Origin: Diphasiastrum complanatum
Taxonomy: Eukaryota; Streptophyta; Lycopodiopsida; Lycopodiales; Lycopodiaceae
NCBI GenBank assembly: GCA_029204225.1
Contig: CM055095.1
Coordinates: 60,778,540 to 60,842,539, forward strand
Length of the DNA stretch: 64,000 nucleotides
Direction: 5' to 3'
In this document: in pieces, positions 1-10,240 of the stretch
How positions within the stretch are numbered: the stretch's first letter is position 1
Layout of the letters: each line of letters begins with the position of its first letter
The notes under the pieces: model-generated
What the model was told of the DNA's origin: nothing
The model's database searches: none
Seen by the model: only the letters and a program-made list of their open reading frames with translations
Translations under genes and position numbers: made by a program

Positions 1-600
1 TATGCTTCCATTATCAAAGATGGAAAAAATAAAATAAAGGTAAATGGGTGCCACTCGATCAAGACTTGGAAGCCGGTGGACATTCAAAATGAAAAAATAT
101 TGAAATTATATACAATGATGCAGTTTTGACATGTGTTGAGGTGGAAGAGGATTGGAGTCTAAATTACATCAGACGGGAACTATTAATCCTACAAGATGAT
201 ATACTTTAAGACTTTAGATTCATTTTCAATTATAAACTCGTATGTATAAACACTCGATTCTTTATTAATAGTTTCTATCAAAACCTTCTCATACAATCTC
301 TATACTAATTGTAACTCACTTAGTATTAGTTTTATGCAAGTACGCAAAAGACATGAGCTCGAGATTAAATGCAGAGATATTGGCGAAACAATCCAACTTA
401 TGGAAGAACACTGAGATTCACTATCAGCAAATACATGTCAATCATCATGTATTTTTATCAATCTAGAAAATTGCATTCCAGTATTACACTATGGACACAA
501 CTTGATTGTAAGAATCTATATTGATATCAATAAAAATCTCATAAACAGGTTGTTTACATGTAAGATTGTATCTCTTTTGTCAAGAATTAGACATCAAGCA
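1..600. other. AT-rich stretch, no gene recognised
   Basis: I see no protein family or RNA here. It lies on the 3' side of the minus-strand copia gag remnant at 0.7-1.45 kb and may be more of that element, but nothing in the sequence proves it. Confidence 0.4.
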
Positions 601-604
601 TTCA

Positions 605-684
605 CCATAAGCAATCACCACAAGAAGGCGGAAGAAGAACACGCACTGTCACTCTATCACACTAACTCATACAGAATGTAAAGC
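605..684. repeat. 80-bp direct repeat, copy 1
   Basis: This matches 2212-2291 with only a few substitutions; both begin ccataagcaatcaccacaag and end near catacAnAatgtaaag. The two copies bracket the copia gag remnant and its leader, so they may be remnants of the same LTR or a duplicated internal segment. The pairing is seen directly; the LTR interpretation is inference. Confidence 0.75.
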
Positions 685-1446
685 GTCATTGACCTCGGCC
701 TTGATTCCAATTGCCTCGATTCGGACTATCATTGTCTTGCTCATGAAATTGTTGAAATGATCCTTGGCTTGAGTTTCTTCCTCTCAATTGATACCTTCCA
801 CGGCCAAATCTTCCACCTTATCCTCTAACTGCAAGAGCTTGATCATAGCTCCTGTTACGATGATTCGAGTTCTCTTGACGTTGCTCTTCTTGCAAAAGCA
901 ATCCACCTAGTTCCTCATAGGTTGAAGATTTTCTCTTGTGGCTATACTCATCACAAACATCTGATGTGACTCACTCAGACTATTCAATGTCAATTGCATG
1001 ATCTCACGATCTTGTACTCGCTCTCCAACTGCTGCTAATTGGTCACGAATCTCTTTGATCTTCAGTATGTGATCGGCAATAGTTGCACCATCATCCATCT
1101 GCAATGTATGCAACTTCGTCTTCAAAAACAGTATTCGAGATGTATTTGTCGTTTCAAACAATGCCTTCAATGTATCCCATGCTTCTTTGGGTCCTTCTGA
1201 ATCTGAAATATAGGGAATAATTGCATCTCTAACTAATAAGTTGATGACATTCTGGGCTTTATGTTTTCTCCTATCAAATGCCCACTGATCTTCTTCAATC
1301 ACTGACCTTGTCTCTTCACCTGTCATGATCTCCCACAACTCCTTTTCCATCAAAATGTTCTTCAGTTTGAATTTCCAAACTGCATAGTTGTCGGCACCTT
1401 CCAATTTGCTTGACGCATTAAGGACACTCTCGCTTAGAGTTGTCAT
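685..1446 (-). pseudogene. Ty1-copia gag (UBN2-type), frameshifted
   Basis: The minus-strand reading frame from 1446 to 907 gives 179 residues typical of a copia Gag: an N-terminal YAVWKFKLKNIL segment, the PKEAWDTLKALFETT block near residues 87-101, and the LKIKEIRDQL helix near residue 128. After the stop at 907 the protein continues in another frame with [14 protein letters not shown], the usual Gag helix, then an Arg/Gly-rich tail (RGRFGRGRYQ) to about 690. A frameshift therefore breaks the gene at about 906-920. No zinc knuckle or pol follows. Gag packages retrotransposon RNA into virus-like particles. Family confident; gene dead. Confidence 0.85.
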
Positions 1447-2210
1447 TATTGGATAGATGAGTCTAGCTCACAAAATTTATCACACCACATAACTGTAAAT
1501 TTTTGGTTGGACACCTGATATCGGTACGACGTGCGGGTGCACGACTACTCAGGATTTTTTTTAGCTCACACGCATGGATCCGATATTGGTACAGATATGC
1601 GATATGGTATGACGCGCGGATGGACGACTGCTCTAGATTTTCTTTACCTCTGGCGCGTCGTTCCAATATTGGTACTGATATGTGATATCGGTATGACGCG
1701 CGGATGTACGACTGCTCTTGGTTCTCGTCGATCCGATATTGGTACGGACAAGATGAAAAGTAGAGAGAATATAAGAACTTTCAGAGGGAATATTCTAGAT
1801 TTTCCACTTCGGCGCGGCGGCTATGCCCCCTCCTCTTTGCAAAGATTTCAAAACGTGTGATTGTTCAAAAGACAGAGATCAATAATGTGAAAAGTATGAA
1901 GCTTCCTAACTCTGAATGACGGTACTAGACACTATCTAGTGTGATTTGTGGTACTCCAAACAGACAAATGAGAGATTTCTTGGCAAACCTCTCACACAAA
2001 TAGCACTTTCCACAACAACTAGGAAGTATTGTAAGAATCTCCCCCACTCAACAGATTTTCAATCTGTCTGATGCTGCCCTAGCCTTTCTGATGCCTCCGG
2101 GACTGTGTTTTCATTCTCCACTGATGACTCTAAGCTCCAAACCTGCAAAATACACCAAAGAAGAATTTCTTCCAGCCGTTTTTATCTCTCCAAGCTTTCA
2201 CCTCTCGTGC
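1447..2210 (-). mobile_element. copia leader/LTR-like region with repeated GATATYGGTAC motifs
   Basis: This precedes the gag start on the minus strand and should hold that element's leader and 5' LTR. No clear TG...CA ends or primer-binding site could be fixed. Between 1515 and 1760 the motif gatatcggtacga / gatattggtac recurs about six times, each followed by gcgcggatg(g/t)acgactgctc. A purine-rich tract (minus GAGTGGGGGAGA) lies at about 2038-2052 and resembles a polypurine tract. Confidence 0.45.
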
Positions 2211-2211
2211 G

Positions 2212-2291
2212 CCATAAGCAATCACCACAAGAAGACGGAAGAATAACACGCACTGTCACTCTATCACACTAACTCATACATAATGTAAAGT
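2212..2291. repeat. 80-bp direct repeat, copy 2
   Basis: Partner of 605-684. The sequences that follow the two copies differ, so the homology really stops at the repeat edges. Confidence 0.75.
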
Positions 2292-2526
2292 GTACAAATA
2301 AACCCTGAACCCTTGATAGAGAGAGAAAACCTACGAGTAGACTAATAGACTAGCCTACAGCTAATGACAGCTGGTCACAACTGTCAACATTAATGTACCT
2401 CGTAAACAGTAACAATGAAGTTTATCATTGATTTCTAGCATCTTTTTTTTTATGTATTTCTATTTACAAATGAAGTCCTATTCAATAAGTTTTTCTCTAT
2501 TTTCAATATCAGTATTAGGAACTGAT

Positions 2527-2658
2527 AAGGCAACAGTCACCTATTCTATAATTTTGTCTTCCTCTGTTTTGGGAAGGACTTCTATGCCTTTTAAGGCAAC
2601 AGGCCTCTCTCCTATAATTTTGTCTTCCTTTGTATTGGGAAGGACTTCTATGCCTTTT
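2527..2658 (-). repeat. 66-bp tandem duplication (2527-2592, 2593-2658)
   Basis: Two adjacent 66-bp copies, each running from aaggcaacag to tatgcctttt on the plus strand. The unit is 22 codons. On the minus strand it reads KGIEVLPNTKEDKII and KGIEVLPKTEEDKII, so the duplication preserved frame in the 3' part of gene A. The plus-strand frame through it has no recognisable content. Confidence 0.85.
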
Positions 2659-4183
2659 TTATCATATATAATTATATCTGCATCTGAGCAACCGGAAAGG
2701 CTGTTAAGGCAGGAGCATCTTGCTTTTTCAGGCCCTCGATTTTAGGCGTAACGCTTGCACCATTCTGTACATAAGTTCTGATCAACTCTTGCCGAAATCT
2801 ATATAGATTGTCGGGAGTGTACGGCTCAAGAGTGAACTATCATCACAAAATATGTGAATCAGCAAATTACAAACAATGGTAGTAAATAAATAAGAATCAG
2901 AATGAAAGGAACTACAAATGAACAAAATATTACCTTTTCAAGACCTACATTTACTTGTAAATTATACCACTCAAAAAAGAGCTTTGTATTGTATAGGACG
3001 GACCATGCACAACTAAAAACATCCCTTTTCTATACACACTACATATATTGAATGAAAATTAGTAATATTATGAGAGAAAATTTATTTATGCTATGATGAT
3101 AGATTTAAACTAAAAAAAATACATGCATATCAGGGATAAATTGTATATACCTTGAGATATTTAATGGTTATCTCTCCAATTGAGGTCCCATTGTCGGTAT
3201 TTCCCGAACAACATTAGGAAGTAGAGAATAAAATATTCTATGTGTATTATTAGCTAAGTTTACTTTTACACAAAGAAAATTTGATACTCCCTCCTTATTT
3301 ATCTTTACAGAAATAATGTTCAGACTCCAATGCCGACTGCAATAAAATAAAAATTAGAATCCATCTAGACAGGAGTAATCATCCAAATTAAAGCAACCAA
3401 AGCAAACTAGCAATCCTTACTTATTCTCATATGGAATCAAATAAAATTTTGCCACTTGACTGCATTCGATGAAATATATAGCCCTTTCAAAATTGACATC
3501 TTTTGTCTTCACCGCTCCCATAAACAATGGACTGACAACAAAAACTACACCCTGAGAATCAAAACTAACTACTATGCTGCAAAAAGTTTCCGCCGGCTTC
3601 TACAATAACATCTGTAATCTCTGATGTTTTTTCTTTCAACTCTGCTCATAATTCGGGACCTAATCTATAGCTTATATTTGAATCTGAAATAAAGAAATCA
3701 AAATAATTGCCAAGCAGATCAATTTTATCAGCTAAGTAAGTCTTGTATTGGTTATAATGGTTAGAATCAAAATCAACCTGGTTAGGATCGTATGGAGTTC
3801 TGACAGAAAGATTATGTACATGGAGAGAAAGAGATGTAGACACAATATTTACAGATTTTCAGTTATTTTATCAAGCTCCTCTAGGGTTATCCTCACTTTT
3901 AGTGAAGAAACCTTTTGAGGAGCTGGACGAATAACAGAAGGAGGAGAGGATGATTCTGGGTCTGAATCAGATTCTCCAGCATCTGATTCAAAGCTTAGGA
4001 AGATGCGGGGTCTTTGCCAGGGATAACTCTAGAAGGAAGGAAAGCAGCTGGCCTTTGAGATCCAGTTTTTTTAGGGACAACCTGCTTCTTTTTCCTCCTT
4101 GAGGTTGAGGTTGTTGGCAAGTCAGTTCTATTCAGAGGCAGGTTTCTAGAGGTACTGGCATTATCCACATGAAGATTTAAATA

Positions 4184-4540
4184 TCATCCCCGAAGTCGTT
4201 TGAGAATAACGAAATCTTTAGACATGATGGTAACACGCTTACCATGCACGGCCAAAAGATAGGAATCCTCAAAAAACTGGGACAAAGAGTCTTCTGCAGC
4301 ACTCTGTCTGCATGGCTTTCATGGCAAATGAACATCAAGCCCAAGTGACAGGGTGACATTCCTAACAGATCGATCGAAAGGAGCTCTAGGGATCAACAAT
4401 TTAGTTGATCTCTAGAGTTTTCTTATCTCCCTTAGCCAGATCTGCTTTCTGCCATGTCTACGGCCAGTACCAGGGGGAACACGGGCATGGGATGGCTGTA
4501 CAGAGGTAATGGCATGGGCAGTGGATTTTGTCCTAGCCAT
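4184..4540 (-). pseudogene. Centromeric histone H3 (CENH3)-like fold with two internal stops
   Basis: Translated on the minus strand this follows H3 throughout: MARTK start; PGTGRRHGRK...WLREIRK, matching the H3 alpha-N region RPGT..LREIRK; STKLLIPRAPFDRSVR, alpha-1; SAAEDSLSQFFEDS, alpha-2; LAVHGKRVTIMSKDF and LKRLRG, alpha-3. LLIP after the alpha-N helix and KDF in place of KDI favour CENH3 over canonical H3, as does the divergent N-terminal tail. Plant CENH3 proteins usually have a longer loop 1; here it is not longer. Breaks: TAG where H3 has the Gln of KYQKST, TGA near the end of loop 1, and TGA after RLRG. Beyond that the same frame stays open, so this may have been an N-terminal domain rather than a whole histone. 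CENH3 replaces H3 in centromeric nucleosomes. Confidence 0.72.
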
Positions 4541-4549
4541 CATTCTCAA

Positions 4550-5412
4550 AATCAAAAGAAGTAAATTTGAAAAACAAATCTGTGATTTGAATATCGAAAC
4601 CAAGTGTAGAGAATGAAAACAAAAAATGTTGCGAAAGAAAGGACTGAATATCGGTTTCGAGCACAAGATCACAAGAGAAACTAAGTAACAGAAAGATCTG
4701 TGCTCGAAAGCGATATTGGCAATACAGCAGTATTGGTCTCGAGCGCAGGGAGTGATGGCAAACGAAGAACGAACAGAGAGCGCGCCTGAGAGTGATATTG
4801 GGAGCGAAAAACAAAAAGTTTGCAAAAAAAAATGAGAATTTTGCGGGGGTATATATAGAAAATTTTTGCACACGTGAAAAAAAAAAGACTTCAAACATGT
4901 GGCGGGGTCCACGTGTATTTTTCGTACAGATCATTATGACTCAATAATGAGGCCACGTGGTGTAGGACATGTGCACGAATCATATTACGACATGTGGCAT
5001 TCTACATGTAACAAATGTCAGATCAATCATTCTTTGTACGACGAAATATTCATGATGAATCATGCAACGACACGTGTCCTTTTGGACATCCTCCACATGT
5101 GCAAAAAAAATTTATAAATAGGTCATTTCTGACGAGAATTTTCACGTAAATTTTTTGATTTCTATGTCGGATATTGATTTCAAGCGCACACTTTTCTCTG
5201 TTTATGATTTGTTTACATACTTGCGCCTAGATCCGATATCGCTTTCAAGCGCGCCTTATGTTTTCTTTCTTGTCTGTTCTTTGTACTCGCGCTCGGATCC
5301 GATACTCGATTTTCTAATATCTCTTTCGAGCGCATAGGGCCTTAAGGTTCTGATCTAACCTGCATTCTACGCCTGAGAGCGATATTCAAAATCTTTCTTC
5401 TGTATTTTCTTT
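4550..5412. promoter_or_regulatory. Divergent promoter shared by genes A and B
   Basis: Two TATA boxes face outward. On the minus strand, TATATATA at 4857-4850 lies about 310 bases before the gene A ATG. On the plus strand, TATAAATA at 5113-5120 lies about 300 bases before a gene B ATG at 5420. The 265 bases between hold many CACGTG/ACATGTGG-type motifs (about 4908, 4953, 4990, 5070, 5093). Both leaders carry the same motif, roughly GATATCGSTTTCGAGCGC, in sense orientation for each transcript: minus near 4590, 4650, 4710, 4735, 4795; plus near 5168, 5233, 5320, 5380. Seen directly; promoter function is inferred. Confidence 0.6.
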
Positions 5413-5419
5413 TGTTGAA

Positions 5420-6933
5420 ATGTCTAATTTCGATTCTAGTCTACTATCTTTTTTTTCATGGTATTAGTGATAATATAGAGTATTTTAAATCCATTTGTTC
5501 TCCTTTTATTTTTATTCTTCCTTCTATTACTGAGGGTCCTGGTGTGAAAGCATTTTCTAAGATTTATCTCAGATTTAAGTCTCTGCTAAGTACTCTCTTG
5601 TTCAGATCTCAGAATAAGGACATAATTCATTATCAGGACCTAGTGGCACTCAACAAGCATATCTATAAAGCTAAGTTTGACATAATGTTCACCAAGTTAC
5701 ATAATGATTTCATGTTTGTAGATGATTGTCCAATTCACAATAAAAATATGTAGATTTGTAGATTTTCAATCTGCGTTTGTTTTTTTTCTTTTGTTAAATA
5801 TTTTTGACGATTCGGAAGCTGGCCCTTCTACTTCTGAAGCTGCTTCTTATAGTGGTACAGAATCTGAAAAGTCGAAGACTGCAAATATAGAAACTTTTCT
5901 TATTGATACGAGCGTTAGTTTAGATGATTGTATAGATTTTGATCCTGCACAAAATAGGGCATCGTTTATTGGCCCTAGAACTACCAACATCCTTTCTCCT
6001 TCTGATAAATCTCTTATCACATTGCCTACTTATAATATAGATAATAATTCATTTTTGACACTATTAGATATATCGGATCTTTTTTATTTCACAGAGGCTG
6101 AGACTCTTCGTATTTTGAGCAAAGAGTTTCATGAATTTTCGGATATAATCGATTATGATGCTGATGATCTTCTCCCTAGTGTTGACGATGTAAATAATGA
6201 TGAGTTTTATTCAGGGAAAGATTGCTTGAAAATGGTTGTGGAGGAAATGCACAATAAAGAAGATAATCTACCTTCTGAAGAGGAGTTTCTCAGAATTCAA
6301 AGTCAGCTTGGTTTTCCAAAACCAACCGTCTATTCACCAACTATATTGACATCGAAAGTTGGACATAATATTGATGGAGAGACAATAATCAAGGAAGACA
6401 AAGCCGAATGCGTAAGTTTTGTATCTTATTATGTACTAGTAGAATCGTTATGTCAGATTATATACTGGAGCTTACTTTGGATTTTTTCATTTCAGGAAAT
6501 AATTTTCCTTGATGATTTCGCAATTCATCGAGGGGGGCAGAGATCTTCCGCTGGAGAATTTTCAAGAGACCATGCACTGGGGCATTATCTGAAGTTCTTC
6601 AAGAATAATGAGATTAGTATTGCCCATTCAAAGTTTCATCAACATTGTGAGACAAGGATTATGGCAATCAAGGCACTGTCTCATTTTCTTGGAAGACATA
6701 ATTTTAATAAGGTGCATAGAATAATTTTTGTAAAGAAAACTATTGCACTTAAAATTTTAGGATATGGACTAGTGAATTCCATGCTCTAATCATCTCATTT
6801 TGCATTGTATGTTGTCTACGTTGATCTGAGTAAGCATGAAAACTATGAGCTCTTGGATCCATACGAAAGAAGGAAATTGTTGCATGATTCAAAATTGCAA
6901 CTTTCATTAGAGAAAGTATCGGAAGCAGAGTAG
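5420..6933 (+). pseudogene. Gene B: unrecognised acidic protein, intron-bearing, probably decayed
   Basis: A likely start is ATG 5420 (MSNFDSSLLSFF); a run of T then shifts the frame into GISDNIEYFKSI..., open to 5753. The next block, about 5810-6411, is rich in Asp/Glu/Ser (SEAGPSTSEAASYSGTESEK near its start, DDLLPSVDDVNNDE further on). It ends tgc|gtaagt at 6411, and the next exon begins ttcag|GAAATA at 6496 in the same phase: a textbook 84-bp intron. That exon reads FLDDFAIHRGGQRSS and HSKFHQHCETRIMAIKALSH. A last block at about 6805-6933 ends LQLSLEKVSEAE then TAG; its acceptor is unclear. No family recognised. It is convergent with gene C. Confidence 0.5.
6412..6495 (+). other. Intron in gene B
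   Basis: Donor C|GTAAGTTTTG and acceptor TTTTTCATTTCAG|GAA match plant consensus. The flanking codons join in phase 0, and the intron itself reads without a stop. It shows the island's genes are eukaryotic in structure. Confidence 0.7.
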
Positions 6934-7099
6934 ATTTTGCTCAATTGTACTTTGTAAAAATTTTCATTTAATGTACAAAATCGCATTTTGTGTCTGTTGC
7001 CTATTGGCTTGTATAAATTTGCATGCTTTTTGAAATTTTTTATAATCCGTCGATTTTGTATTATGACGAATCTGGATTCTTTTGTAAAACCATTGGAAA

Positions 7100-9352
7100 A
7101 ATTGCAGTATATAGTTGTTCTTTGTTCTAGTCCCACCATGTTGTGTACTTTTATGAGATGTCGCTCTTGCTTGTCAATGAGATTTTTCCATTCCTTGCGA
7201 TGACCATATGCTAAGACTTCCGCTATTTCTTGCAAAGAATGTCGCATGATGCCATAATATGTGTTGCATGTCATCAATCGAAATCTTACCATATAATGTG
7301 TTATATGATCTACACCCCATGCACTTCGAACTGTTTCCACAAATTCACTAGTTGTTTTCTATATCATTTGTACATTAGTATTTGAAAATGTTGTCTAATT
7401 TTTTTCAAACTTCTACTTTGTGTATACGAGTAAAACCTTCTTCTTCAAGACCTTGAGTTGCAGCTATAATCTCTTCCAAACCGAGTATTGAATCTTGGAT
7501 TGTTTGCCAGAATAATTTGATAAAAATCTTCGAGCTTTGGATCCTCCAATGCTCGGCTTGCATGGAATATTACCTGTTTTACTTGATAGTTTGTCGTCTT
7601 TTCTTATTTTAGCATGGCCTTACATATTCTTATTTTAGCATGGCCTTTATGTAAGTCTGCTTTAGACAACACATTCTCTAATCTGGAAATAGCTTCCTTT
7701 GCATCTGCCTCTGGCTTAGAATTCCATGCACACAAGATGTGAGGATATATTATTTTTTCTATCATATGCACCTCTGCATGCGATGTACAGATATGAACAT
7801 TCTGAAGAGGAATCGGTTGTACGGGTTTCCAATTAGGATTTTCTCGATCTCTTGATATTCATGTACTCCTTGTCATGTCTTTTGTTGTCTTCATGCAGTA
7901 CAAACAAGGGTGTTTAGAGTTAGTGCCATGGGATACATTGAACATACATTTTAATGTCTTCAGATCTCCTACTAAATGCCATTCTATGTTGAAAGTGCCA
8001 ATTCCAGAAATATTGAGTGGAACTCCCTCCATGTGATTTTTTATGGTGGCAGGATATGGCGTTCTATTAAATATCCATGAGAGAATGTCATGGTCTTCTT
8101 TCATCACCTATAAGAGAAAAAAAAAATGTGATTTAGCCTCATAATATTAACACAAAGAATATTTGCCAAATGAAATCTATATTAAAATGATTGTCCCTAT
8201 TGATTATGCAAAGGAACTGCTATACCTGAAATGCTGCCAACCACCAGATATCATTTTCTAATTGAACACTGAAGTTGAGGCCTTCTGAGTCTTCCGAATT
8301 TGAAAGTGCTCCATTCATGATCGTTGCATATGCTTCTCTACTGATGCTAGAAAAATCACATGCCCCCTGAGCCAATGTTAATATTTTTTCCAACTTCATT
8401 CATAATGCTATCAATAACTGAAGTCTTAATTTTTTTCATTTTGTTATTGTTTAACATTGATTTCATAGATTTAGAAGTCAAGATAGAACCTAGTGAGTTT
8501 TCAATGGAAATCTCATCTGCCAAATGGTGTTCAGCAACCAATGTTGATCTGCATTGCAAATATAATGTTCATGAAAATGTCAATAGAAATTAGGACACTC
8601 ATAGTATTCACAGCAGCATAATAAGCAAATCAAAAGAAAGTTGAAATGAATAAATAACAAAACTAGTGATTATGAATGAATAAAAAAGTTCAAGCAATAT
8701 TCAATACCAAATAAGCTATAACTTATTTGAATACACATATTCGTCTTTTTCTATGATCTCCTCTGGATGATAGATCACATATATCCTTGTTTACCTGTCT
8801 TTTCCTCTTGTTGCTTTGGACCTTTCTGTTGAGCACATCCATATCTTTAACAAGAGACAAATATGAGATACGCATGGATTGAAATGCAGTTTTTATCTCA
8901 TCATTACTAGTTGTATAATGATGCAAAGAAGATTTCAACCTTTGAATCTCCTTCTTGAGCATCTCATTTTCATCCAAACAAGTTTTCAACTTTGTAGATT
9001 TTTTTTCGCACTCCTTTGATATTTTCCTTGATTCCTCTTCTAAATAATGTATTCTTTGCATTGAATGTGCATTCCCATAGAGCATCAAATTCTCGCAGTA
9101 ACCCAGAAGGCCATTTATGCCATTACACATATAGATTATTAACTAACTCATCGAATGAAAATATGGATGTTGCAATGAACATGGATCAATAGGATACAAT
9201 GTTCCTGATGACCATAAATCTACATGCTTTAGCTTTTCCTCCCCGTATCGAACCATATCAGAAGTTGACAATTTGGGTTGCTTTGAATTTCTTGTCCTGA
9301 GCAGAGCATATTCTAGTAACAGATCCACATGAAGATGATAAAGCTTTGTCAT
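7100..9352 (-). pseudogene. Gene C: coiled-coil and Cys-motif protein, unclassified transposase-like family
   Basis: Minus-strand blocks in order. 9352-8723: 205 codons with one TAG at about 9143; the second half is a Lys/Glu-rich coiled coil with a basic tail (NKRKRQVNK). 8548-8226: begins after tgcag and ends caatttcag|gtatag; LADEISIENSLGS then, after a shift near 8385, CDFSSISREAYATIMNG. 8107 onward: begins after ctcttatag; ISGIGTFNIEWHLVGDLKTL, SHGTNSKHPCLYCMK, one TGA, then NVHICTSHAEVHMIEKIIYP and, past a 26-bp duplication, KPSIGGSKARRFLS. 7340-7100: HYMVRFRLMTCNTYYGIMRH. The DLKTL...HPCLYC and CTSHAEVHMIEK blocks recall large uncharacterised protein families of animals, fungi and oomycetes often linked to transposons. 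That link is from memory and uncertain. Confidence 0.5.
7608..7660. repeat. 26-bp tandem duplication inside gene C
   Basis: The plus-strand unit tcttattttagcatggcctt (plus a few bases) occurs twice in a row. Because 26 is not a multiple of 3, it shifts the frame of gene C. Without it, LHKGHAKIRKDDK would read straight into the KPSIGGSKARRFLS block. A recent, gene-breaking event. Confidence 0.7.
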
Positions 9353-9399
9353 CAGTACAATAGTATAGTAACAAACAACACAATAACAATAACAAAGTT

Positions 9400-10069
9400 G
9401 GAGATGGCGCTAAACACTTGTTCGACCCTGCTAGAGATAGAGATGGCACTAAACACTTGTTTGACCCTGGAGATAGAGGTGGCACAGGCTTTGTTTCATA
9501 AATGTCACTCCTAATTCAAATTTTTGAGTGTTCCCAACTATCGGGAGGGAATATTTTAGCATTTTAAAAATTATATTTTAACTATGGTTAAGCACCAGTG
9601 AAATTTGATGTGACTAAACTAAGATGCATTCATTTACATGGAAAGTAGTGCGGGCAGATGCGTAAAGAAGTTAGAAAATGATATTATAATTACTTTATAG
9701 TTATTTTTTTCTCTCCTACATGGCATTTCTTATAGGGCCCTCTTTGGGCCCATATTTTCTCTAATGTGTGTTTTCATTTGGGAGAACTTATGATGTCGGA
9801 TTGCAGACATAGGTGACACCATTTCGGGTGGATAGTCTTCGGTGGTATGGGGATCTTTGGCTTTTGTATGGGTTTTTGGTTGTTTTTGGAAAAAAAAAAT
9901 TTACACCAGTTAGTTGGTTAGGGTAGGATCTGGATATTGGGAAGTTAGTTTTGTTTTTTTGTTTTTTTTTCTCAAGTGTACCAGTAAGTTGGGTAGGGTA
10001 GGATCTGGTTAGTGGGAAGTTAGGTTTTTTTTTTTGTGAGGGGTCAAGGACATTGAAAAACATAAAGTA
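9400..10069. other. Non-coding spacer with a 75-bp imperfect tandem repeat
   Basis: No gene seen. At about 9903-9960 and 9978-10035 a block ccagttagttgg..tagggtaggatctgg..gggaagttag followed by a T-run is repeated with few changes. A short motif, agatggca/cgctaaacacttgttcgaccctg, is duplicated at 9402-9433 and 9441-9472. Confidence 0.5.
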
Positions 10070-10240
10070 TGATTGTTATTATTTTCAAATGGAATGCATA
10101 CAAAGAAGAAAATCAAAAACTTTAAAGCTTATGGGACCATTGAAAAACATAAAGTAAGGGTGGTTTCCAAAGAGTACAAAGGAAAAATTGACCATGAAAG
10201 GACTTGTGTAGCTAAAATGTCCACCATCAAAACAATGTCA
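10070..10240 (+). pseudogene. copia reverse transcriptase, N-terminal fragment
   Basis: The frame gives KKKIKNFKAYGTIEKHKVRV, then VSKEYKGKIDHE and AKMSTIKTM. This matches the copia RT start (K.KADGTIEKYKARLVAKGY..G.DY.ETFAPVAKM.TIR). Nothing upstream or downstream continues the element. A short orphan piece. Confidence 0.75.

Larger units (their letters stand above)
2410..4543 (-). pseudogene. Gene A: histone-H3-fold fusion protein, decayed and intron-bearing
   Basis: The gene starts at ATG 4543/4540 (MARTK...) with an H3-like fold (4540-4187). The same frame continues past one TGA into a Ser/Thr/Lys-rich tail (TSRRKKKQVVPKKTG, about 4110-4075). One-base shifts then lead to an acidic segment (SDAGESDSDPESSSPP, about 3990-3945), to 3843-3646 (65 aa; YDPNQVDFDSNHYNQYKTY), and past a TGA to AELKEKTSEITDVIVEAGG. 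Exon-like blocks follow: VKTKDVNFERAIYFIECS (about 3510-3450), a block at about 3345-3150 bounded by a tttattgcag acceptor and an aag|gtatat donor, DVFSCAWSVLYNTK ending aag|gtaata near 2935, and TLEPYTPDNLYRFRQ from about 2838. I recognise nothing beyond the histone fold. Several stops look like CpG or C-to-T decay. Inference: a captured host gene or mobile-element gene. Confidence 0.6.

Noticed and set aside
2428-2745. 105-residue open frame on the plus strand
   Set aside because: It is the shadow of the 66-bp duplication. The minus strand gives the charged, gene-like reading continuous with gene A.
4412-4934. Long minus-strand frames upstream of MARTK
   Set aside because: They run through the repeated leader motifs and the TATA region; only the part after ATG 4543 matches a family.
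6843-7100. C-terminal part of the minus frame 7340-6843 as gene C coding
   Set aside because: It overlaps the gene-like last block of gene B, and its residues look like a chance reading; gene C probably ends before about 7100.
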